From contig DEBI01000027.1 of NCBI GenBank assembly GCA_002348465.1, positions 1 through 11,577 on the forward strand: 11,577 nt of DNA, given 5' to 3'. The notes beneath the pieces were generated by a model. The model did no database searches and was not told the DNA's origin. It saw nothing but the letters and a program-made list of their open reading frames with translations. The DNA is from Gemmatimonadales bacterium UBA2960 (GTDB taxonomy: Bacteria > Gemmatimonadota > Gemmatimonadetes > Longimicrobiales > Gaopeijiaceae). Every line of letters begins with the position of its first letter. The first letter of the stretch is position 1. Positions 1-5,700 of this stretch are shown here, one piece after another. The position numbers were made by a program, and so were the translations under genes.

Positions 1-2427
1 AGAGAGGTGTGCTTTCTTGCCGATGTAGATGCGCGGCGTGTCGTGCAAGATCCGCGTGCAGTGGCCCGGGGAAACTTTGAAGCTGTTCTGGTTGCCGCCC
101 GCGATGCGAAGGAGGGTGGCATTATGCTTCATAACCATCCGAGCGGGGTGCTAGAACCATCCGAAGCTGACATGAGAGTCGCAGGGTTGCTTTATGAGAA
201 GGGGTTAGGCACTGCGATTATCGATAATGAGGCGTCAGAATTATACGTAGTAGTGGAGCCACCGATCCCTAAGGAGCGTGTCGCTCTTAACTCCAATGAG
301 CTGGATGCTCTTCTGGCGCCTGATGGCTCCCTGGCAGCGCGGTACACGGCCTACGAGAATCGCCCGGGACAACGTGATATGCTGGCCGAGATCATTGAGC
401 GTTATAACGACGGAGGCATCTCCATTGTTGAGGCGGGAACTGGCACCGGAAAATCACTTGCTTATTTGCTTCCAGCGGTCCGATGGGCTCAGGAGAATGC
501 TGAGCGGACTGTGATTTCTACCAATACGATCAATCTCCAAGAGCAACTGGCGGAGAAAGATTTGCCATTAGTTGAGAGCCTGTTGGGGGACGTCCGGTGG
601 GCTCTTGTCAAAGGGCGGGGTAACTACATTTCGATCCGAAGAGCTCGACTTGCCACCGAGAGCCAAAGCATGCTTTTCGACGAAGATAGAAGCGACGAGT
701 TGCACTCTCTTCTGGAGTGGGTCAACACCACAGATGACGGATCTTTGTCCGATCTAGGGTTCCGGCCTTCTGATGACGTATGGGAAGAGGTCCGGAGCGA
801 CTCTGATATTTGCTTACGAGCCCGATGCCCACACTTCCAGAAGTGCTTCTACCAAAAGGCACGTCGCCAGGCAGCTTCTGCCGAGGTCTTGGTGGTTAAC
901 CATCACCTTCTGTTCACCGACCTCGCTGTCAGGCGCGCCACCGAGAACTATAAGCAAGCTGCGGTCCTTCCAGCCTACAGCCATGTCGTTTTGGATGAAG
1001 CTCACAACGTTGAAGATGCGGCCACGTCACATCTTGGGGTCGAAGTCACTAGGCGGGGCATTTATCGAATGATGTCTCGACTCGATCGCAGAGGTAAAGG
1101 GATACTCAACACGATCCATGAGGTTGTCGGAGGCACTAAGAATGGTGATGAGATCCGCGAACGGATGGAGAACAGAGTTCGCCCTGCTCTTTCGGAAGCA
1201 CGGGCCTCTGCTGACGGATTGCTAGAGAAACTTGAGCCGCTTGCTCCTCTTGGTGAGGGGCCGATCCGTCTAGGAGAGAGAGAGGGTCTCGAGCCGGGGT
1301 CGAGCGAAGCCGTAGCTGAACATCTTAATCGTGTGTTGACGAGCTTGGACAAGCTTGAGCGTGAACTTGCAGAGCTTCGTGCCCGTCTAGAATTGGTCGA
1401 GGAATGGCTGGACGCGTTGGAAGGTCGCCTTCTGGACTTGCGGTCGACCGAGCGGAAAATATCAGCAGTTGGCCAAGCCTTACGTCTCGTGCTTCTTCCG
1501 GGTAATTCTTCGGCCTCCTTCGTTCGCTGGCTTGAGTCACGGGGTAGAGGGGCGAAGGGGAATTTGGTTCTGGCAGCGGCGCCGATTGAGCTTGGAGGTG
1601 TGCTACTTGATTCGCTCTTCTCCAAGGCAGAGACAACAGTTCTTACCTCAGCGACCCTGACAACACGTGAGAGTTTTGACTTCGTCAGGGGAAGGCTTGG
1701 CATTTCTGAAGTTGAGCTAGAGGAGACGGAAGTCGACGTGAGCGTTCACGAGCGGAGGGTTCCATCCCCATTCAATTTCGAAGAGCAGGCGCTCATTGCG
1801 GTTCCCACAGACATTCCATGGAGGAATGGAGAAGGCTCGGGGCCCGAGGATGCAACAGTCCAAGTTCTAGAAGCCTTCGCTGGCATAACAGACGGCGGCC
1901 TTTTTGCGCTCTTTACCTCGCACTCGGCACTTCGACATGTCGCAGAGGGTGTCCGAGCCCAAGGTATAGATCAATCATGGCCAGTCTTCGTACAAGGCGA
2001 GGAAGATCGGCATCGACTTCTTGAGCGCTTTATAGATTCGGGTAGGGGGATTCTTCTAGGGACTTCCTCGTTCTGGGAAGGAGTGGATGTGCCCGGGGAC
2101 CCTCTCCGAGGTTTGCTCATACACAAACTTCCTTTCCGAGTCCCGACCGAGCCGATAACGGCTGCTCGTATGGAAGCGATTGAGCGCCAAGGCCGAGACC
2201 CATTTGCTCATTTTATGCTCCCGCATGCAGCACTCAGGCTCAAGCAAGGATTCGGGAGACTGATTCGTGCCCGCACGGATCGAGGTGCAGTTCTTATTCT
2301 AGATGATAGAATCGTCAGGCGGCGCTATGGTCGTTACCTGCAGGACTCTCTGCCCCCGGCTCCGATCGTAAGAGGGCCATGGCCAGATGTTGAGGAAAGG
2401 TTGCGAGACTTTTTCAGCCTAGGCTAA
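1..2427 (+). CDS. JAB (RadC-like) domain fused to DinG-family ATP-dependent DNA helicase, 5' partial
   Basis: Likely a 5'-3' superfamily 2 DNA helicase of the DinG/XPD type acting in DNA repair or resolution of unusual DNA structures. Residues are numbered from the GTG at 7. An N-terminal JAB/MPN domain (about 1-88) carries a complete JAMM pattern, H42-x-H44-x7-S52-x2-D55, inside the RadC signature HNHPSG. The helicase follows: a Q-motif-like segment with Q122, Walker A GTGTGKS (144-150), an Fe-S-type segment with C269, C274 and C280, the DEAH box (330-333), a charged probable coiled coil (about 440-490), motif V (GTSSFWEGVDVPG) and motif VI (QGFGRLIR). The frame is open to base 1, and the codons before the GTG read Arg-Glu, matching the Glu seen at the start of this RadC strand. 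The true start is therefore upstream and the GTG is probably internal. The fourth cluster cysteine, expected near residue 209, is Ser. B. subtilis-type DinG carries a DnaQ-like exonuclease at the N-terminus instead of JAB. Helicase family is sure; the biological role is inferred. Confidence 0.93.
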   Translation, partial: REVCFLADVDARRVVQDPRAVARGNFEAVLVAARDAKEGGIMLHNHPSGVLEPSEADMRVAGLLYEKGLGTAIIDNEASELYVVVEPPIPKERVALNSNELDALLAPDGSLAARYTAYENRPGQRDMLAEIIERYNDGGISIVEAGTGTGKSLAYLLPAVRWAQENAERTVISTNTINLQEQLAEKDLPLVESLLGDVRWALVKGRGNYISIRRARLATESQSMLFDEDRSDELHSLLEWVNTTDDGSLSDLGFRPSDDVWEEVRSDSDICLRARCPHFQKCFYQKARRQAASAEVLVVNHHLLFTDLAVRRATENYKQAAVLPAYSHVVLDEAHNVEDAATSHLGVEVTRRGIYRMMSRLDRRGKGILNTIHEVVGGTKNGDEIRERMENRVRPALSEARASADGLLEKLEPLAPLGEGPIRLGEREGLEPGSSEAVAEHLNRVLTSLDKLERELAELRARLELVEEWLDALEGRLLDLRSTERKISAVGQALRLVLLPGNSSASFVRWLESRGRGAKGNLVLAAAPIELGGVLLDSLFSKAETTVLTSATLTTRESFDFVRGRLGISEVELEETEVDVSVHERRVPSPFNFEEQALIAVPTDIPWRNGEGSGPEDATVQVLEAFAGITDGGLFALFTSHSALRHVAEGVRAQGIDQSWPVFVQGEEDRHRLLERFIDSGRGILLGTSSFWEGVDVPGDPLRGLLIHKLPFRVPTEPITAARMEAIERQGRDPFAHFMLPHAALRLKQGFGRLIRARTDRGAVLILDDRIVRRRYGRYLQDSLPPAPIVRGPWPDVEERLRDFFSLG

Positions 2428-2431
2428 CCCC

Positions 2432-2460
2432 TTGGTTGGTCGTCTTACGACTCATACATT
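2432..2460 (+). promoter_or_regulatory. candidate sigma70-like promoter for the 66-residue membrane protein
   Basis: TTGGTT (2432-2437) is followed by a 17-base spacer and TACATT (2455-2460), about 60 bases before the ATG at 2524. Each hexamer matches the consensus at four of six positions. A second possible -10, TAATAA at 2482-2487, has only a poor -35 partner. This is a by-eye match in a 96-base gap; the gene could also be read through from the helicase, since no terminator with a T-run lies between them. Confidence 0.35.
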
Positions 2461-2523
2461 TCCGCCCGTGTGGTAGTGTAGTAATAAGCTCCCGGTCTTC
2501 TTGAGCAAACGGTAGAGAAAGAG

Positions 2524-2724
2524 ATGAAGCGAATCCTCGGTATGGGTGTCGGAGTGATTTACCTAGGTATAGCATTTGGCGCGCTTACTCGTGCGAATGA
2601 GGGGTGGGCCACTGGATATAGTGACGTCGGTTTCTGGTGGACTGTAATCGCAGTGCTGCTGACTATAGCGGCATTGGGGGCCCTGATCGGAACATGGATC
2701 CACACTCAGGAAGGGCAAAGCTGA
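2524..2724 (+). CDS. small two-helix membrane protein, function unknown
   Basis: A 66-residue protein I do not recognise. It has two hydrophobic segments, about residues 4-22 and 38-60, separated by a short polar, aromatic loop (NEGWATGYSDVGFWW), and ends in a hydrophilic tail (HTQEGQS). This is a plausible inner-membrane helical hairpin. The ATG is preceded only by the purine-rich GAGAAAGAG, a weak ribosome binding site. The gene stands apart from its neighbours: 96 bases after the helicase stop and followed by a strong intrinsic terminator, so it looks like a short transcription unit of its own. The hydrophobic pattern and the terminator support a real gene, but no function can be assigned. 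Confidence 0.7.
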   Translation: MKRILGMGVGVIYLGIAFGALTRANEGWATGYSDVGFWWTVIAVLLTIAALGALIGTWIHTQEGQS

Positions 2725-2770
2725 TCAAAACGCACGTAGCGGAACCGGCTCCCCTAAAGAGTAACTCGTA

Positions 2771-2801
2771 GGCCGTCCGAAGGAATCGGGTGGCCGTTTT
2801 T
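2771..2801 (+). terminator. rho-independent terminator after the small membrane protein
   Basis: An inverted repeat of 10 bases (2771-2780 GGCCGTCCGA with 2786-2795 TCGGGTGGCC) pairs fully, using two G-U wobbles. It encloses a 5-base loop and is followed one base later by five T residues (2797-2801). It lies 46 bases after the stop at 2724 and 60 bases before the next start. It should separate the upstream genes from the metabolic cluster that starts at 2861. Confidence 0.85.
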
Positions 2802-2860
2802 AATACCTAATAACCATCCGGCGCTGACCGTGTATGGTGTCCTTACTCTAGAGAGATCTT

Positions 2861-3481
2861 ATGAAGCAGATATCACCGAGCAAAATTGTCTGCGTTGGCC
2901 GTAATTATGCGAAGCATGCGGCGGAATTAGGCGGCGAGGTTCCCGACGAGCCTCTTATCTTCTTCAAGCCGCCATCGTCCCTCATTGGCGAGGGCGAACC
3001 CATTGTGATGCCGCCCATCTCTAACCGCGTTGATTTTGAGGGCGAGATTGGTGTCCTGATCGGCAAGCGGGCATGCAAAGTCCCAGCGGGCGAGGCATGG
3101 TCATACGTAGAAGCCTTGGTGCCGGTTAATGACGTGACAGCTAGGGATCTACAGAATATCGATGACCAATGGGCGCGAGCTAAGGGCTTCGACACATTCT
3201 GTGCGGTGGGTGTTCCTGTCCCTCTGAAGGAGATCGATCGGTCTTCGCTGGCTGTGGTCACAAGGGTGAACGGGGTAATCAAGCAGGAGGGAGATGCAGC
3301 AGATATGGTGTTCGATATCCCAACGATCATCGAGTACATCAGCGCTATTATGACGCTTGAGCCGGGTGATCTAATTGCTACGGGTACCCCTGACGGTGTG
3401 GCACCCCTGAAGGACGGGGATGTGGTAGAAATCGATGTTTTTGGAGTCGGATCGGTAAAGAACCCCGTGGTTCAGGGCTGA
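2861..3481 (+). CDS. fumarylacetoacetate hydrolase (FAH) family protein, acylpyruvase/FAHD1-like
   Basis: A 206-residue single-domain FAH-fold enzyme, the usual size for the FAHD1/YcgM group, expected in the cytoplasm with a divalent metal. Family members cleave acylpyruvates, decarboxylate oxaloacetate or isomerise hydroxyheptadiene-dioates; the substrate here cannot be read from sequence. The metal ligands fit the family: E60 and E62 in DFEGEIGVLIG and D91 in VNDVTARD, with the same spacings (2 and 29) as E71, E73 and D102 of human FAHD1. The lid motif GRNYAKHAAE gives H19 and E22, equivalent to the FAHD1 catalytic His-Glu pair. The C-terminal GDLIATGTPDGV motif is intact. The ATG follows a purine-rich AGAGAG a few bases upstream. 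Its stop overlaps the next gene's ATG by one base (TGATG), so the two are probably translationally coupled. Family call is firm. Confidence 0.93.
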   Translation: MKQISPSKIVCVGRNYAKHAAELGGEVPDEPLIFFKPPSSLIGEGEPIVMPPISNRVDFEGEIGVLIGKRACKVPAGEAWSYVEALVPVNDVTARDLQNIDDQWARAKGFDTFCAVGVPVPLKEIDRSSLAVVTRVNGVIKQEGDAADMVFDIPTIIEYISAIMTLEPGDLIATGTPDGVAPLKDGDVVEIDVFGVGSVKNPVVQG

Positions 3482-4650
3482 TGCCCAAGGCTAGTAGTCG
3501 GTTCGGCGCGCTTCCACCGTTTCCGCTCGCGGAAATGAAGATGATGCGTAGTCGCATTGAAGCTCGGGGTGTGGATGTGATTGATCTGGGGGCGGGAGAC
3601 GCGCCCTTGGATCCACCTTTGGATGTGGTTAATAAAGTACATGAGGTCATAGGGGATAAGTCCTATTCAAGATATGCCTTCCAATCGGGATCAAAGACGT
3701 TTCGAGAGGCTATATCGAGCTTCATGAAGCGTCGGTTTTCCGTTGACGTAGATCCAGTTACCGAAGTGCTTCCCCTAATTGGGTCGAAAGATGGTCTCGC
3801 GCATCTTCCGTTCGCGTATATAGGGCCCGGGGATGCTGCGGTCATCCCTGATCCGGGCTACCAGGCTTACCTAGGCTCGGTAACACTAGCAGGCGGGGAG
3901 CCGTGGCTGGTGCCACTGAGTCCGGAAAACGACTTCTTGATCCCATTGGGCGATCTGCCGCCAGAAGTTGTAAAGCGCACGCGTATCCTCTACTTGAATT
4001 ATCCGAATAACCCAACTACGGCAGTAGCTCCGGACGAATATTTCGAAGAAGCGATTGAGTTCTGCAGTAGGAACGATGTCGTGCTTGCGCACGATAATGC
4101 ATACTCCGAGTTCGGATTCGATGGTTACCGCCCCCCCAGCGTCTTGGAGTTCCAGGGGGCACGGGAGATTGCCATTGAATTCCACTCATTGTCGAAGACG
4201 TTCAACATGACGGGTTGGAGGTTAGGTTGGGCAGTGGGGAATACTGAGATGATCGCTGCCTTGTCGAAGGTTAAGAGCTTCATGGATACAGGTCAGTTCA
4301 TGGCGCTTCAAACCGCAGGGGCTGCTGCCCTAGAGGTTGCTGAGGATTGGGTGCCCGGAAACATTGCGGTCTTCGAAGAGCGTAGAGATCGAGCAGCAGC
4401 AGCTCTTCGGTTGGCTGGGTTTGACGTAGCCTTGCCGAAGGCGGCTATGTACCTCTGGATCCCTGTACCGGGCACTGAGAGTTCGGAGGGGTTCGCTACA
4501 CGTGCGTTAGAGGAGGAAGGAGTTATAGTCTTACCGGGGGCGGCCTTGGGCCGAGGAGGTGAGGGCTTCTTCCGGATCGCGCTAACAGTTGATGCAGGCC
4601 GGCTCGAACAAGCAGCAGAGAGGCTCGGTCGAGTGATTGCAAGAACCTGA
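3481..4650 (+). CDS. class I/II PLP-dependent aminotransferase, LL-diaminopimelate aminotransferase-like
   Basis: A 389-residue fold-type I PLP enzyme. The PLP lysine is K239 in HSLSKTFNMTGWRLGWAVG, a stretch closely resembling LL-diaminopimelate aminotransferase (DapL) and its relatives. Other expected residues are N177 in NYPNNPT, D205 and Y208 in AHDNAYSEF, and R365 in EGFFRIALT, the usual arginine for the substrate alpha-carboxylate. DapL makes LL-diaminopimelate from tetrahydrodipicolinate for lysine and peptidoglycan synthesis, but this subclass also contains alanine, aspartate and methionine-type transaminases. The N-terminal GAGDAPLDPP differs somewhat from the common GxGDPDxPTP form. 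The gene starts on the last base of the FAH gene's stop codon, pointing to coupled translation. No lysine-pathway gene lies in the window, so family is sure and substrate uncertain. Confidence 0.9.
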   Translation: MPKASSRFGALPPFPLAEMKMMRSRIEARGVDVIDLGAGDAPLDPPLDVVNKVHEVIGDKSYSRYAFQSGSKTFREAISSFMKRRFSVDVDPVTEVLPLIGSKDGLAHLPFAYIGPGDAAVIPDPGYQAYLGSVTLAGGEPWLVPLSPENDFLIPLGDLPPEVVKRTRILYLNYPNNPTTAVAPDEYFEEAIEFCSRNDVVLAHDNAYSEFGFDGYRPPSVLEFQGAREIAIEFHSLSKTFNMTGWRLGWAVGNTEMIAALSKVKSFMDTGQFMALQTAGAAALEVAEDWVPGNIAVFEERRDRAAAALRLAGFDVALPKAAMYLWIPVPGTESSEGFATRALEEEGVIVLPGAALGRGGEGFFRIALTVDAGRLEQAAERLGRVIART

Positions 4651-4703
4651 CTGATATCCGGAATGCCCGAGGAACCGGGGATTCATAAGGGTTTAGCAAA
4701 TCC

Positions 4704-5522
4704 ATGGAGAAAAGGCCTATAGCCGAGAGGGAGACGCTGAGTCGGACCTGGCTTGAGAGTCGGGGCTTGGGGTCTTCGCGACTTCAGATCTTTGCTTTCG
4801 GAGCGTCAGTCGCGGCCCACGCGTTAGCGATCCTACTTTACACTAGCATCTCGGCCATTCTTCAGCCGGATACCTTCAGTCTTCCTATTGAGACCGATCG
4901 ACCATCCGAGAAGCGTACGCCCTTGATCCGCTTGATTGATATAATTCCCGAGGACCTAGAACGCCCCGATGATCCGGAGGAATTAGCCGAGATAGAGGCT
5001 GGAGAGGTGAATGTGCAAAGGCTTGAGATTGGAGGGGTCCTGCTTGGTGACCTACTTGCTCCTCCCAACAATGCTGCGGATCGACTGCGTCCGAACCTTG
5101 TTGATGCGCGTCTATGGGCAGCTCCTCCTCCGGAGTTTTTTGAGTTAAGTCTCGAGCAGCGAGAGGAACTTCTACTTTCAAACCGTATCGTCGCGTGGTA
5201 CGACTCAGTCTCAATAGCGAGGGCAGCCGAAGACCGTCTCACCGACTGGACATTTACCGATTCAAACGGCGGTCGATGGGGTGTCGCTGACGGAAAGATC
5301 TATCTCGGTGACGTAGCTCTGCCTCTGCCCCTGAGTTTTGGGACTCCCGTAGGACCCGGAAACATACAGGCTCGCAGGGTGTGGGAGTTCGAGGAAATTG
5401 AGCGGCAAAGCCAACGTTATCTAATCGAGCAGACTTGGAAAGAGAGGGCTGAGGCAATTCGTGCTCGCCGAGATAGAGAGCGTGCTGCGGCAAGAGCGGA
5501 CACGAGTGGTGTTCGATGGTGA
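4704..5522 (+). CDS. single-pass membrane protein with TonB-like anchor, function unknown
   Basis: A 272-residue protein I cannot assign to a named family. A basic, polar N-terminus (1-27) precedes one transmembrane helix (about 29-53) containing SVAAH, with S35 and H39 in the SxxxH spacing typical of TonB, followed by LLYTS as in E. coli TonB. An acidic stretch (about 75-100), a proline-containing region, and a segment with NGGRWGVADGKIYLGDVALPL (split here as NGGRWGV and GKIYLG) come next. The C-terminus (about 225-272) is highly charged and probably helical. There is no recognisable TonB C-terminal domain (no YPxxA or GxV-type motif). The expected topology is N-in with the bulk in the periplasm. 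The gene starts 53 bases after the aminotransferase stop and is likely co-transcribed with it. A possible weak Shine-Dalgarno is AAGGG about 11 bases before the ATG. Confidence 0.82.
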   Translation: MEKRPIAERETLSRTWLESRGLGSSRLQIFAFGASVAAHALAILLYTSISAILQPDTFSLPIETDRPSEKRTPLIRLIDIIPEDLERPDDPEELAEIEAGEVNVQRLEIGGVLLGDLLAPPNNAADRLRPNLVDARLWAAPPPEFFELSLEQREELLLSNRIVAWYDSVSIARAAEDRLTDWTFTDSNGGRWGVADGKIYLGDVALPLPLSFGTPVGPGNIQARRVWEFEEIERQSQRYLIEQTWKERAEAIRARRDRERAAARADTSGVRW

Positions 5523-5630
5523 GGATCACCAGGTCTTATATCGGTCAGCTCAAGTGCAAGGTGATGAAAAACGCTCCCCTCGGTCCGTGGGATAAACATG
5601 AGGTAATCCGGTTCCGGTGCGAGACTGCGA

Positions 5631-5658
5631 CTGACATCTTTGGAGACCATCTTATATG
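5631..5658 (+). promoter_or_regulatory. candidate sigma70-like promoter for valS
   Basis: CTGACA (5631-5636, five of six matches to TTGACA) and TATATG (5653-5658, four of six to TATAAT) are separated by 16 bases. They lie in the 178-base spacer before valS and would give a leader of roughly 35 bases. The spacer shows no T-box or other leader structure that I could recognise, and no terminator for the upstream gene. This is a by-eye call, so valS may be expressed both from here and by read-through. Confidence 0.4.
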
Positions 5659-5689
5659 TCTGCTGCGAAGTAGAGATTCCGCTGATCCT

Positions 5690-5695
5690 AGGAAG
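5690..5695 (+). promoter_or_regulatory. ribosome binding site for valS (GTG start)
   Basis: AGGAAG ends five bases before the GTG at 5701. It supports this GTG as the valS start, since the reading frame has no other start with comparable spacing nearby, and the homologous N-terminus of ValRS begins shortly after. Confidence 0.65.
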
Positions 5696-5700
5696 TCGAT

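Noticed and set aside
1062..1703. Long reverse-strand open frame of 213 codons
   Set aside because: It lies wholly inside the DinG helicase coding region, with low-complexity Ser/Arg-rich translation typical of an antisense shadow, and shows no family motif.
2439..2451. GTCGT-CTT-ACGAC hairpin after the helicase gene as a terminator
   Set aside because: The stem is only five bases and no T-run follows; it also sits within the candidate promoter spacer.
2846..2857. Short palindromes CTCTAGAG and AGATCT before the FAH gene as an operator
   Set aside because: Each is only six to eight bases and such palindromes occur by chance; no repeat copy or matched regulator is visible.
2905..3339. Reverse-strand open frame of 144 codons over the FAH gene
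   Set aside because: It is a mirror of a gene with an intact FAH metal site and has no recognisable motif of its own.
5523..5700. T-box or other riboswitch leader for valS
   Set aside because: No T-box specifier or conserved T-box sequence was recognised, and the 178 bases are shorter than typical T-box leaders.
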